Assembly (NCBI GenBank): GCA_028715055.1
Contig: JAQTLE010000002.1
Coordinates: 62,001 to 126,000 of the forward strand
Length of the DNA: 64,000 nt
Direction of reading: 5' to 3'
Origin: Sulfurovaceae bacterium
Lineage (GTDB): Bacteria > Campylobacterota > Campylobacteria > Campylobacterales > Sulfurovaceae
Part shown: positions 55,924-64,000 of the stretch, piece by piece
Numbering within the stretch: position 1 is the stretch's first letter
Layout: each line of letters starts with the position of its first letter
Translations under genes and position numbers: made by a program
Notes under the pieces: model-generated
Seen by the model: only the letters and a program-made list of their open reading frames with translations
Databases searched by the model: none
What the model was told of the DNA's origin: nothing

Positions 55924-57711
55924 ATGGCTAAAAAGTATATTGATATTATGGACACAACCTTTAGAGACGGATTTCAATCCGTTTTTGGAGGTCGTGTGCT
56001 TATGGAAGATTTTCTTCCAGCAGTAGAAGCTGCCAAAAAAGCAGGAATTAATCATTTTGAATTCGGCGGTGGAGCAAGATTTCAATCACTTTTCTTTTAT
56101 TTGAGAGAAAATGCGTTTGACATGATGGATAAATTTAGAGAAGTAGTTGGCCCTAAGGCAAATTTACAAGTACTTTCTCGCGGTATAAATACCGTTATGC
56201 TTGATACAGGCAGCAGAGAGATGATCGATCTATTTGCTAAAATGTTTGCAAAACATGGTACTTCAACAGTAAGAAATTTTGACGCGCTTAATGATGTTAA
56301 TAATCTTATATATAGTGCCGAATGTATCAAAAAATATAACATGAACCATGAAGCAGTAGTTACTATTATGGATTTGCCTCCTGGATGTAACGGTGCACAC
56401 GATGTGGTTTTTTATGAAAAAACATTACGCAATATCTTGGATAGTGGTATGAGTTTTGATAGCGTTTGTTTTAAAGATGCAAGCGGCACATCAAATCCGC
56501 ACAAAGTTTTTGAAACAATAGCTATGGCTAGAAAACTTTTAGGTGAAAGCGTACATCTTAGATTCCATACACATGAAACCGCCGGAGTAAGCGTAGCTTC
56601 TTATCTTGCAGCTCTTGAAGCAGGTGCAAACGGTATAGATTTGGCTGCATCTCCCGTGAGTGGTGGAACAAGTCAACCTGATATTCTTACAATGATACAT
56701 GCTACAAAAGGTTCAGATTATAACCTCGGTGATTTAGATGTTCTAAAAATTCTAAAATATGAAGAAACTTTGAAAGATTGCCTCAAAGATTATATGATAC
56801 CACCTGAAGCTACTCAGGTTTCTCCAATTATTCCATTTTCTCCTATGCCAGGCGGTGCCTTGACTGCTAATACTCAAATGATGAGAGATGCCGGAAATCT
56901 TGATAAATTCGATGAAGTAATATTAGCTATGAAAGAAGTAGTTGAAAGAGGCGGATATGGTACTTCTGTAACTCCTGTTAGCCAGTTTTATTGGCAACAA
57001 GCTTACGCAAATGTAATGTTTGGTCCATGGAAACAAATTGCTCCTGGATATGGCCGTATGGTATTGGGATATTTTGGTAAAACTCCAGTACCTGCTGACA
57101 GTGAGATCATAAAACTAGCAAGTGAGCAATTGAAACTTGAGCCTACAACTGAAAATCCTTTGGATATTGCAGATAAAGACGAAACCAAATCAATAGCATA
57201 TTGGACAAATGTGCTTAATGAAGAGGGTCTTAAAGTCACAGATGAAAATATATTTATAGCAGCATCATGTGACAAAAAAGGTATAGCCTTCCTTAAAGGT
57301 GAAGGGCCATTAATGGTCAGAAAAGGTAAATATACAACTACACAGGGAGAAGATATGAGCGGTAATTACACAGTCATGGTTGACGGCAAAAAATATAGCG
57401 TACAAGTAGCAGAGGGCAATGCTGACATTCAGATCAAAGAAGTTTCAAAAACTGCCGAAACAACAGCACCGGTTGCTGCTAGCAGTAGTGCAGCGGGTAG
57501 TGTTAAAATAAATTCTCAAACACCTGGCAACGTATGGCAAATCTTGGTTAAAGTTGGAGATAGCGTAACTGAGGGACAAAAAATTATGATACTCGAAGCC
57601 ATGAAAATGGAAATCGATATCGTTGCTCCAAAAGACGGTGTGATCGCTTCTATTGATGTCGCATTAAATGATGCTGTTCAAGATGGTCAGCTTTTAGCTT
57701 CTTTGGAATAG
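55924..57711 (+). CDS. pycB: Biotin-carrying carboxyltransferase subunit (pyruvate carboxylase B / oxaloacetate decarboxylase alpha)
   Basis: The 595-residue protein has a carboxyltransferase TIM barrel (about 1-300, MDTTFRDGFQS), a middle PYC/OADA domain (about 310-460), an Ala/Ser-rich linker, and a C-terminal biotin domain with EAMKMEI (biotin on the Lys, near 561). In Campylobacterota the biotin carboxylase subunit PycA is encoded elsewhere and makes oxaloacetate with this subunit. The same architecture is also oxaloacetate decarboxylase alpha. The next gene, pckA, uses oxaloacetate, which supports PycB. No oadB-like membrane gene is nearby. Confidence 0.85.
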   Translation: MAKKYIDIMDTTFRDGFQSVFGGRVLMEDFLPAVEAAKKAGINHFEFGGGARFQSLFFYLRENAFDMMDKFREVVGPKANLQVLSRGINTVMLDTGSREMIDLFAKMFAKHGTSTVRNFDALNDVNNLIYSAECIKKYNMNHEAVVTIMDLPPGCNGAHDVVFYEKTLRNILDSGMSFDSVCFKDASGTSNPHKVFETIAMARKLLGESVHLRFHTHETAGVSVASYLAALEAGANGIDLAASPVSGGTSQPDILTMIHATKGSDYNLGDLDVLKILKYEETLKDCLKDYMIPPEATQVSPIIPFSPMPGGALTANTQMMRDAGNLDKFDEVILAMKEVVERGGYGTSVTPVSQFYWQQAYANVMFGPWKQIAPGYGRMVLGYFGKTPVPADSEIIKLASEQLKLEPTTENPLDIADKDETKSIAYWTNVLNEEGLKVTDENIFIAASCDKKGIAFLKGEGPLMVRKGKYTTTQGEDMSGNYTVMVDGKKYSVQVAEGNADIQIKEVSKTAETTAPVAASSSAAGSVKINSQTPGNVWQILVKVGDSVTEGQKIMILEAMKMEIDIVAPKDGVIASIDVALNDAVQDGQLLASLE

Positions 57712-57813
57712 TCATTATATTGCATAAGGCAGTTAATAGGATAAAATAGAGTTTTTGAAGTAAAATTTTAAAATATTTTTTACTTCTTCGTGATTTTTTA
57801 AAAAGAGGAAAAT

Positions 57814-59403
57814 ATGGACACCAAGTTACCAGTGGGGCTTGATAAATTAGGGCTAAAAGACATTAAAAATGTATACTATAATTTAGATTATGATACATTG
57901 CAAATGCACGAAATAAATCAATCGGAATGCAAGCTTTCAGAAAATGGAACAGCTATGTGTGATACAGGTATTTTTACCGGCAGAAGTCCAAAAGACAAAT
58001 ATTTTGTCAAACAACCACCATCAGAGTATGAAATTGCTTGGGGCGATGTAAATAAACCGATTAAAAAAGAAATCTATGATGAATTGTTAGAGCTCAGCAA
58101 AGAACAATTATCGGGCAAATCCATTTATATTATGGATGTATATGCCGGTGCGAGTCTTCAAAGTCGTAAAAAAATTAGATTTATATCAGAAGTTGCATGG
58201 CAAGCACATTTTGTGAAAAATATGTTTATTCGTCCGACCGAAGATGAATTGAAAGATTTTGAGCCAGACTTTGTAGTTTTCAATGCCTGTAAAACAGTCA
58301 ATGAAAAATACAAAGAACAAGGATTGAATTCTGATGTTTTCATTATTTTTAATATAGAAGACAATATCTCTATAATCGGTGGCACTTGGTATGGTGGAGA
58401 GATGAAAAAAGGTATATTCTCCATGATGAACTATTGGCTCCCATTGGAGGGAAAACTCTCTATGCATTGCTCGGCAAATGTTGGTGAAAAAGGTGATGTA
58501 TGTCTATTTTTTGGGCTCTCTGGCACAGGAAAAACAACGCTATCAACAGATCCACACCGCGCATTAATCGGAGATGATGAACATGGATGGGATGAAAGCG
58601 GTGTATTTAACTTTGAAGGTGGATGTTACGCGAAGGTTATAAATTTAGATCCTTCAAGTGAGCCGGAGATTTACGCTGCAATACGTAAAAATGCTCTTTT
58701 GGAAAATGTGGTATGCAATAACAACGGAATTATCGATTATAGCGATGATAGCAAAACGGAAAACACTAGAGTATCATATCCTATTGAACACATAGAAAAC
58801 TACCAAGAAAATCTACAAGCCGGACATCCTAATAATATAATATTTTTAACCGCGGATGCATTTGGGGTATTGCCTCCTGTAAGTAAACTTACTAAAGAAC
58901 AGGCAATGTACTATTTTCTTAGCGGCTACACAGCCAAAGTAGCAGGAACCGAACGAGGTATTAAAGAACCAGTAGCTACTTTTTCTGCTTGTTTTGGAGA
59001 AGCATTTCTGCCGCTCCATCCTACTAGATATGCTAAGTTGCTTGGAGAAAAAATTGATGACCACGGTGTTAATGTTTATCTGCTAAACACCGGTTGGACT
59101 GGTGGATCTTATGGCGCCGGCAAAAGAATGAGTATTAAAAATACAAGAGCTTGCATAGATGCTATTTTAAATGGAAATATATTGAATGCAGAGTTTGATT
59201 CATTAGATATCTTCGATTTGGCTATACCAAAAGCATTACCAGGTGTAGATACTAGTGTCCTAAATCCTCGCAATACTTGGGAAAATAAAGAAGAATATGA
59301 TGCAATGTTAAAAAAACTTGCCAATATGTTTATAGAAAACTTCCATAGATATGATGACAATGGCGGAGAGTTTGATTACGCATCTGCGGGCCCAAAACTT
59401 TAA
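57814..59403 (+). CDS. pckA: Phosphoenolpyruvate carboxykinase (ATP)
   Basis: PckA converts oxaloacetate and ATP to PEP, CO2 and ADP, the entry to gluconeogenesis. The 529 residues have the ATP-type kinase P-loop [14 protein letters not shown] (near 237-250), the metal site IGDDEHGW, and [12 protein letters not shown]. The GTP-dependent form lacks these. The ATG follows AAAGAGGAAAAT. It lies 102 bases after pycB. Both genes favour carbon flow from pyruvate to PEP, typical of an autotroph or an organic-acid user. Confidence 0.97.
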   Translation: MDTKLPVGLDKLGLKDIKNVYYNLDYDTLQMHEINQSECKLSENGTAMCDTGIFTGRSPKDKYFVKQPPSEYEIAWGDVNKPIKKEIYDELLELSKEQLSGKSIYIMDVYAGASLQSRKKIRFISEVAWQAHFVKNMFIRPTEDELKDFEPDFVVFNACKTVNEKYKEQGLNSDVFIIFNIEDNISIIGGTWYGGEMKKGIFSMMNYWLPLEGKLSMHCSANVGEKGDVCLFFGLSGTGKTTLSTDPHRALIGDDEHGWDESGVFNFEGGCYAKVINLDPSSEPEIYAAIRKNALLENVVCNNNGIIDYSDDSKTENTRVSYPIEHIENYQENLQAGHPNNIIFLTADAFGVLPPVSKLTKEQAMYYFLSGYTAKVAGTERGIKEPVATFSACFGEAFLPLHPTRYAKLLGEKIDDHGVNVYLLNTGWTGGSYGAGKRMSIKNTRACIDAILNGNILNAEFDSLDIFDLAIPKALPGVDTSVLNPRNTWENKEEYDAMLKKLANMFIENFHRYDDNGGEFDYASAGPKL

Positions 59404-59667
59404 ATACATTTTATTTTATCATATAATAATCTATCCAGTTTCTGTCCATAACAAAAATTAGATAGATTATTTGTGATATTTAGTTCATTACAAAATAGAT
59501 AATCTTCACTTTTTAATCTATTCAACACAACGCAAAGCATTATCATTAAAACCCTTATTTGTTATAAATGCCAATAAACTTCCTTTAAAAATATTAAAAT
59601 AATTAGATAAAATAATTTTTCATTACAAATACGATATAATAAATTATATAACTTAGCAAAGGCATTT
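59404..59667. other. Intergenic region with repeated AATCTAT motifs
   Basis: This 264-base gap contains the inverted repeat AATAATCTATC (59425-59435) and GATAGATTATT (59461-59471), then TAGATAATC and TAATCTATTC near 59496 and 59514. A -10 TATAAT sits at 59635-59640. No coding region was found. Confidence 0.55.
59635..59640 (+). promoter_or_regulatory. -10 box of the response regulator operon
   Basis: GATATAAT with TATAAT at 59635-59640 lies 28 bases before the ATG of the response regulator. Confidence 0.5.
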
Positions 59668-60354
59668 ATGGATAAAACACGTAAAATCAGAATATTATTA
59701 GTTGAAGATGATAGCAATCTCAATAATACTATTATGGATTTTTTAGAATCAAAAGGCTATTATGTAGATGCTGTATTTGATGGAGAAGAAGCGCAAGATA
59801 AATTATATGAAACCAGATATGATTTATTGCTTTTGGATGTAAATATACCTCTAAAAAATGGATTTGTACTATTAAAAGAAGCTAGGGAAAATAATGTAGT
59901 TGCACCTGCTATTTTTATTACATCACTTAACAGCACGGATGATCTGGAAATAGGCTTTAAAAGCGGTTGTGATGATTATATAAGAAAACCATTCGAACTT
60001 AAAGAACTTTTTATTCGAATAGAAACACTTCTAAGAAGAGAGTTTTATCATGAGGTTAAAACTACTTTGCATATTGCAAATAAAATCGAATATAATATTG
60101 ACAATAATGATTTGATAATAAACGGAGTACATACATATCTTGGAAATAAAGAAGCCAAGCTTTTAAAGCTATTTATGCAGCATATCGGGGAAATATTATC
60201 TCATGAAAGAATTTATGAATATTTATGGGATTACGATGAAGAGCCAAGCGATACTGCTCTTAGAACATATATTAAAAATCTTAGAAAAATAATTGGGAAG
60301 GATTGTATTGCAAGCATTAAAAAGCAAGGCTACAAATTCATTACTTGCGAGTGA
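59668..60354 (+). CDS. OmpR/PhoB family two-component response regulator
   Basis: This 228-residue regulator has a receiver domain with the acidic pair VEDDSN near 11-14, the phosphorylated Asp in LLLDVNIPLKNG (near 56), Thr/Ser in FITSL and the Lys in IRKPFEL. It also has a C-terminal winged helix (about 130-225, ending in KKQGYKF). The kinase gene overlaps its 3' end, so they are co-translated partners. The ligand and target genes are unknown; the repeated AATCTAT sites upstream are possible autoregulatory sites. Confidence 0.94.
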   Translation: MDKTRKIRILLVEDDSNLNNTIMDFLESKGYYVDAVFDGEEAQDKLYETRYDLLLLDVNIPLKNGFVLLKEARENNVVAPAIFITSLNSTDDLEIGFKSGCDDYIRKPFELKELFIRIETLLRREFYHEVKTTLHIANKIEYNIDNNDLIINGVHTYLGNKEAKLLKLFMQHIGEILSHERIYEYLWDYDEEPSDTALRTYIKNLRKIIGKDCIASIKKQGYKFITCE

Positions 60355-61498
60355 AAAAAAATCTTTATTTAGATTTCTGACACTTTATATTCTTATGATG
60401 ATGAGTATTATCGTATTAATCTCACTTTTCTATTATCAAAATCAAGAAAAAACTATGTTCTTGAGCAAAAGAGATATGCTTTCTGATTATGCATACGAAC
60501 AAATTAAAAAATTAAAAATACTTCATGATTCATTTCCTGCTCATAATATATATCCTAGAGACCCGAGATTTAAAAGCGCTATTTATGATTTGGAATATGT
60601 CAAAATATTTTCACTTATTGATAGTAATGATATAGATTTCAATAAAGATATGTATATAACAGACGATAACAAGATACATTTTATAAAAACATTGTACGAA
60701 TACTATCTTGGGGCTAAATATCTTATTTTAGAAATTCCTGATGATGGACAATGGAAAGATGAAGCTTGGCAAAATATCTTTATTTTTGGTGGAATTGCCA
60801 TTATCCTATTTACTATAATTGGTTTTTATATTGCAAATCTTTTTTTAGATCCTATGAGATCTTCCATATTATTACTTGATAGATTTATAAAAGATACTAC
60901 ACATGAATTAAATACTCCGTTAAGTGCAATTTTGGCAAATATAGAAATGATAGATATGACTTCAATAACCAATGATAATAAAAAAAAGATCAATCGGATC
61001 AATATAGCAGCCAAAACCGTGTCACAACTATATCAAGATCTAACATATTTGACATTAGAACACGATATTCACAAGAATGATGAAAATGTAGAAAACAAGT
61101 CTTTAATAGAAAGTCGCGTAGAATGTTTTGATATTTTGGCAAAATCAAAAGATATAACTTTTATTCTTGATCTTGAGGAGAGTTATATCTATATTAATCG
61201 CCGTAAATGGACAAGAGTCATAGATAATCTGCTCTCAAATGCCATAAAATACAATACTAGAAAAGGTACAATTTATATAACTCTCGAACAAAATATGTTA
61301 ATAGTAAGTGACACCGGTATAGGTATAGAAACGACTAAAATACCTTTTGTATTTGATAGATATGCAAGGTTTAATAATAGTGAAGGCGGATTTGGTATAG
61401 GACTCAGTATTGTTAAAAAAATTATTGAGGAGTATAATATGCAAATTGAAATTAAATCCAGACCAAAATATGGAACTATAGTGAGCATTAAATGGTAA
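60308..61498 (+). CDS. Sensor histidine kinase
   Basis: The 396-residue kinase has two membrane helices (about 23-45 and 156-178) around a periplasmic sensor domain of about 110 residues. The cytoplasmic part has the H box THELNTPLSAILANIEM (His near 199), N box NLLSNAIKYN, G1 DTGIGI and G2 GGFGIGLSIVKK. The start is uncertain. I choose TTG 60308, because GGGAAGGA ends five bases before it; the tracked TTG at 60293 has no such site. Either way it overlaps the regulator gene by 47 or 62 bases. A c-type cytochrome overlaps its end. Confidence 0.88.
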   Translation: MQALKSKATNSLLASEKKSLFRFLTLYILMMMSIIVLISLFYYQNQEKTMFLSKRDMLSDYAYEQIKKLKILHDSFPAHNIYPRDPRFKSAIYDLEYVKIFSLIDSNDIDFNKDMYITDDNKIHFIKTLYEYYLGAKYLILEIPDDGQWKDEAWQNIFIFGGIAIILFTIIGFYIANLFLDPMRSSILLLDRFIKDTTHELNTPLSAILANIEMIDMTSITNDNKKKINRINIAAKTVSQLYQDLTYLTLEHDIHKNDENVENKSLIESRVECFDILAKSKDITFILDLEESYIYINRRKWTRVIDNLLSNAIKYNTRKGTIYITLEQNMLIVSDTGIGIETTKIPFVFDRYARFNNSEGGFGIGLSIVKKIIEEYNMQIEIKSRPKYGTIVSIKW

Positions 61499-61824
61499 GA
61501 ATGTTTATATTATGGTGTGCAATACTACTGTCATTAAATGCAACAGATGCTTATGATAAAAATTGTGTAAAATGCCATGCTTCATTGCCTATTTCTTTAG
61601 AGAAAATATTTATGCAATATCTTGCTGCATATGGTGGAAAAAATAATGTGAAAGTTGGTTTAGATCATTACTTTAGATATCCAGCAAAAGACATTTCTGT
61701 GATGCCAAGCGAATTTTTAAATAAGTATGGCGTATATTATCATTACAAAAACAATGATAATGAATTGAAAAAAGCAATAGATATTTATTGGGAAAAATAT
61801 AAAGTCATTGGGCGGTTAAAATAA
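61492..61824 (+). CDS. Small c-type cytochrome coupled to the kinase
   Basis: The 110-residue protein has a short signal peptide and one haem motif CVKCH (near 25-29), close to the N-terminus. The rest is helical and charged, with an MPSEFLNKYGVYYHY stretch whose Met may be the axial ligand. It is probably a periplasmic monohaem protein. It overlaps the kinase gene by seven bases, so it is produced with the two-component system and may carry redox information to its sensor domain. Possible starts are 61492 and 61501. Confidence 0.82.
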   Translation: MVRMFILWCAILLSLNATDAYDKNCVKCHASLPISLEKIFMQYLAAYGGKNNVKVGLDHYFRYPAKDISVMPSEFLNKYGVYYHYKNNDNELKKAIDIYWEKYKVIGRLK

Positions 61825-61914
61825 TTTTAATATCTAAGTTAGCATTTTTTTCACAATACTCTCACGATTGTTATGCTAAAATACGATTATCAATATACAA
61901 CAAAGGACATAACG

Positions 61915-62235
61915 ATGAAAAAACTTATTACTGTTGCAGCTGCTGCATTGCTTGGATTGACTATGGTTTCTACTACAGCTTCGGCTGATGTAGCAAAAGG
62001 TCAAAAAATATTTGCTAAAAATCTTAAAGCTCCATGCGGTATGACCGGTGCTAAATTCGCTGCTAAACATACTCAAGACCAATGGGAAGCCATTAAAGAT
62101 GGTGGTAAATTTGGTGCTGAATTGAAAAAAATCTGCCCTAAAGCTTCTGCTGTTTATAAAGATGCATGGACAAATGATCTTTATGATTTCTCTTATGAAT
62201 ATGCTTCAGATTCAGGAAACGTACCAAGCTGCTAA
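61915..62235 (+). CDS. Cytochrome-like periplasmic protein without a CxxCH motif
   Basis: The 106-residue protein has a signal peptide (ends near ASA) and starts ADVAKGQKIFAKNLK like a class I cytochrome c. But the expected CxxCH position reads APCGMTGAKFAAKHT, which has only one Cys and no CH pair. Two more Cys (KKICPKA and the last residue) could make a disulfide. The C-terminus YDFSYEYASDSGNVPSC resembles a conserved Campylobacterota family usually annotated as cytochrome c; this is from memory. I choose the ATG at 61915 after AAAGGACATAACG, not the longer tracked start. Confidence 0.82.
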   Translation: MKKLITVAAAALLGLTMVSTTASADVAKGQKIFAKNLKAPCGMTGAKFAAKHTQDQWEAIKDGGKFGAELKKICPKASAVYKDAWTNDLYDFSYEYASDSGNVPSC

Positions 62236-62241
62236 TTTATT

Positions 62242-62278
62242 GCAGAATACCAATATCGGTATTCTGCTGGCATTTTTT
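62242..62278 (+). terminator. Terminator after the cytochrome-like gene
   Basis: GCAGAATACC and GGTATTCTGC form ten perfect pairs around AATATC, with TTTTTT six bases after the stem. Confidence 0.85.
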
Positions 62279-62309
62279 GGTAAAATTGAAAGGTTAATTA
62301 AGGTATTTA

Positions 62310-62615
62310 ATGAAAAAAATAATTTTTATATCTATGTTATCAGCTTTTACTTCTATTTTAATGGCGAACGGTGCATCGATATATGCAAGTAAATGTGCTA
62401 GTTGTCATGGTGCTCATGGCGAAAAATCTGCATTAGAAAAATCCAAAGTAATAGCAGGTGAAGATGAAGGTACATTGATTAAAAAAATTCAAGGTTATAA
62501 GTGTGGTATACTCAATCAATATGGAATGGGTGGCGCTATGAAAAACATGGTCAAAGGTCTTGATGATTCATCAATAAAAGAAATTGCAAATTATATTTCC
62601 AAACTTAAACAATAA
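62310..62615 (+). CDS. Cytochrome c-553-like periplasmic cytochrome
   Basis: The 101-residue protein has a signal peptide (ends near LMANG) and the haem motif CASCH (near 29-33), followed by GAHGEKSAL and a Met-rich region GMGGAMKNMV whose Met is the likely sixth ligand. The helix SSIKEIANYISKLK closes the fold. It is a class I monohaem electron carrier of the c553 type found throughout this phylum. The ATG follows AAGGTATTTA. It lies behind a terminator and so probably has its own promoter near 62280. Confidence 0.93.
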   Translation: MKKIIFISMLSAFTSILMANGASIYASKCASCHGAHGEKSALEKSKVIAGEDEGTLIKKIQGYKCGILNQYGMGGAMKNMVKGLDDSSIKEIANYISKLKQ

Positions 62616-62915
62616 ATGTTTTTGTTAAATTAGTTTAGCATTTTCTACTTTTATTTTTATTATTATCTATGTTTCACTATAGGTTTATTACTATTTTCTA
62701 ACAAAAATATTTGATTTTAAAACCAGCATAGCTTAATGGGTCGATAGACTATTTTAGCTCCTTCTCAAATCAAAGTCATCGTAACATTCCAATGTATATT
62801 CTGTTTATGAAATATTAAATCATACAAAATATTTTTATACAGCCCGATAGTCTATCATCATTTCTTTAAGTCATTTTTGATATAGTCCATTATCATTTCT
62901 AAGGTAACATTATTT
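62616..62915. other. Non-coding gap before dnaE, with inverted repeats
   Basis: Exactly 300 bases with no ORF I trust. It contains TTTGATTT (62710-62717) and AAATCAAA (62767-62774) as a pair, and GATAGACTAT (62743-62752) with ATAGTCTATC (62847-62856) as a second. A small RNA or a dnaE control region is possible. I see no tRNA. Confidence 0.4.
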
Positions 62916-64000
62916 ATGTCTGAACCAAAATTTACACATCTCCATTTACATACCGAATATTCATTGCTTGATGGCGCAAATAAGATAAAAGCGTTAGCAA
63001 AAACTATAAAAAATCTTGGCATGAATGCTGTTGCTATGACTGATCATGGGAATATGTTCGGTGCTATCGATTTTTATACTACAATGAAAAAAGAAGGTAT
63101 CAAGCCAATAATAGGAATGGAGTGCTATTTACACAACCAAGATAGCATTGATGATAAGAGCATAAGGCAAAGATTTCATATGTGCCTGTATGCGAAAAAT
63201 GAGATCGGCTATAAAAATCTAATGTATTTGAGCTCTAAAGCATATATGGATGGATTTTATTATTATCCACGTATTAATAAAAAATTACTAAAAGAACATA
63301 GTGAAGGGCTAATATGTTCTAGTGCTTGTTTGCAAGGTGAGATAAATTGGCATCTAAATCAAAACGAAAGAAATGTAAGTTTTGGTGCAAAAGGGTACGA
63401 AGAAGCTAAAAGAATTGCTTTAGAATATAAAGAGATTTTTGGTGAAGATTTTTATCTTGAACTTATGCGTCATGGTATAAGTGATCAGTATCGTATTGAT
63501 GCGCAAATTATTCAAATATCAAAAGAATTGAGCATAAAAATTATTGCTACAAACGATACTCACTACAATAAACAAGAAGATGCAAATGCGCATGAAGCAT
63601 TTATGTGTATTGCTATGAATAAACTCTATGATGACCCAAATAGACTAAGACATTCCGTTCATGAATTCTATATCAAATCACCTAGAGAAATGGCTAATCT
63701 TTTTGCAGATATTCCTGAAGCTATCATCAATACTCAAGAGATAGTAGATAAATGTAATCTTGAAATACAATTGGGCAATCCCACACCGCCAAATTTTAAA
63801 TTTTGTCGAGAGCGCTCATCGATCCATGGCATAGAACTTCCTTTTCCAAATGAAGAATATTCTTTGGAAAACGACAAAATACTATTTGCATTTGAAGCGC
63901 AAAAAGGCTTAGAAAATCGTTTAAAATATATAAATGTTGAGCAACATGAAGTATACAAAAAGCGTTTGGCTGATGAGATAGAGATAATAAATTCGATGAA
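62916..64000 (+). CDS. dnaE: DNA polymerase III alpha subunit (5' part)
   Basis: This is the start of the replicative polymerase; 361 complete codons lie inside the window and the gene runs off the right edge. The N-terminal PHP domain is clear (HLHLHTEYSLLDGANKI, then AMTDHGNMFG, then GMECYLHN). An aspartate-rich stretch with TNDTHYNKQEDA comes near 200. It is missing from the ORF track because it has no stop here. The ATG at 62916 follows AAGGTAACATTATTT. Confidence 0.93.
   Translation, partial: MSEPKFTHLHLHTEYSLLDGANKIKALAKTIKNLGMNAVAMTDHGNMFGAIDFYTTMKKEGIKPIIGMECYLHNQDSIDDKSIRQRFHMCLYAKNEIGYKNLMYLSSKAYMDGFYYYPRINKKLLKEHSEGLICSSACLQGEINWHLNQNERNVSFGAKGYEEAKRIALEYKEIFGEDFYLELMRHGISDQYRIDAQIIQISKELSIKIIATNDTHYNKQEDANAHEAFMCIAMNKLYDDPNRLRHSVHEFYIKSPREMANLFADIPEAIINTQEIVDKCNLEIQLGNPTPPNFKFCRERSSIHGIELPFPNEEYSLENDKILFAFEAQKGLENRLKYINVEQHEVYKKRLADEIEIINSM

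Noticed and set aside
61873-61915. Longer start for the cytochrome-like gene
   Set aside because: The extra residues precede a complete signal peptide, and the ribosome site AAAGGACATAACG fits the ATG at 61915.
62162-62392. Plus-strand ORF of 76 residues across the cytochrome-like terminator
   Set aside because: It spans a strong terminator and the start of the c553 gene in a different frame, with no domain.
1-64000. tRNA, rRNA, insertion sequences, prophage, CRISPR arrays
   Set aside because: Reading the intergenic regions by eye I found no T-loop GTTCGAATC-type box, no transposase or integrase, and no regular repeat-spacer pattern. A tRNAscan-SE and CRISPR search would settle this.

Overview
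The window is a gene-dense, AT-rich stretch of bacterial chromosome. It almost certainly comes from the phylum Campylobacterota (former Epsilonproteobacteria) and from a free-living, sulfur-oxidiser-like member rather than a host-adapted Helicobacter or Campylobacter. The evidence is: the jag-mnmE pair; the pheS-pheT-aroA-ispH-rpsA-serA operon with a divergent HIT gene, an order I recall from Helicobacter pylori; an all-alpha dimeric dUTPase; a fused ResB-CcsA (CcsBA) cytochrome c maturation protein; a stand-alone biotin-carrying carboxylase subunit next to PEP carboxykinase; several small periplasmic cytochromes; and pervasive TATAAT -10 boxes without clear -35 boxes. Complete arginine steps (argC, argH) also argue for a free-living lifestyle. 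I cannot name a genus with confidence.

Layout. 1-3.7 kb: jag, mnmE, a lipoprotein and dUTPase. 3.9-7.7 kb: purL and purH. 7.7-9.1 kb: a small accessory patch with REP-like palindromes, an orphan gene and a secreted rhodanese. 9.1-11.1 kb: a KtrAB/Trk-type potassium uptake pair. 11.3-22 kb: argH, HIT, then the pheST-aroA-ispH-rpsA-serA operon. 22-27.5 kb: a TolC / adaptor / RND efflux operon in which the RND pump is split into two genes. 27.7-31 kb: efp, a DJ-1 family gene, and a pair of secreted DUF302-like proteins. 31-39.2 kb: a patatin-like lipoprotein, a TauE/SafE permease, uvrA, polA and rsuA. 39.4-41.5 kb: a group of small cysteine-rich or metal-linked genes (CDF transporter, zinc ribbon, cysteine-rich peptide, YcgN). 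41.6-48.9 kb: ccsBA, mscL, tcdA-like, surE, greA, argC and an LpxH-like phosphoesterase. 48.9-55.8 kb: a DUF4116 repeat protein, metF-like, serB, an ABC exporter, uppP and a DEAD-box helicase. 55.9-59.4 kb: pycB and pckA. 59.7-62.6 kb: a response regulator / histidine kinase / c-type cytochrome operon followed by two small periplasmic proteins of the cytochrome class. The 5' part of dnaE runs off the right edge.

How the genes work together. Most of the window is housekeeping: translation (pheST, rpsA, efp, rsuA, mnmE), purine, arginine, serine and aromatic synthesis, DNA repair (uvrA, polA) and gluconeogenesis (pycB to pckA, pyruvate to oxaloacetate to PEP). Several features support a respiratory, cytochrome-rich cell: CcsBA attaches haem to the periplasmic cytochromes, two of which are encoded at the right end beside a two-component system.

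I saw no CRISPR array, no tRNA or rRNA gene, no insertion sequence and no phage. No obviously new multi-gene system is present. The best leads are the paired DUF302-like secreted proteins, the cytochrome-like protein without a haem motif, the DUF4116 repeat protein with a very recent 72-bp internal duplication, the split RND pump, and a KtrB gene whose natural start codon reads ACG.
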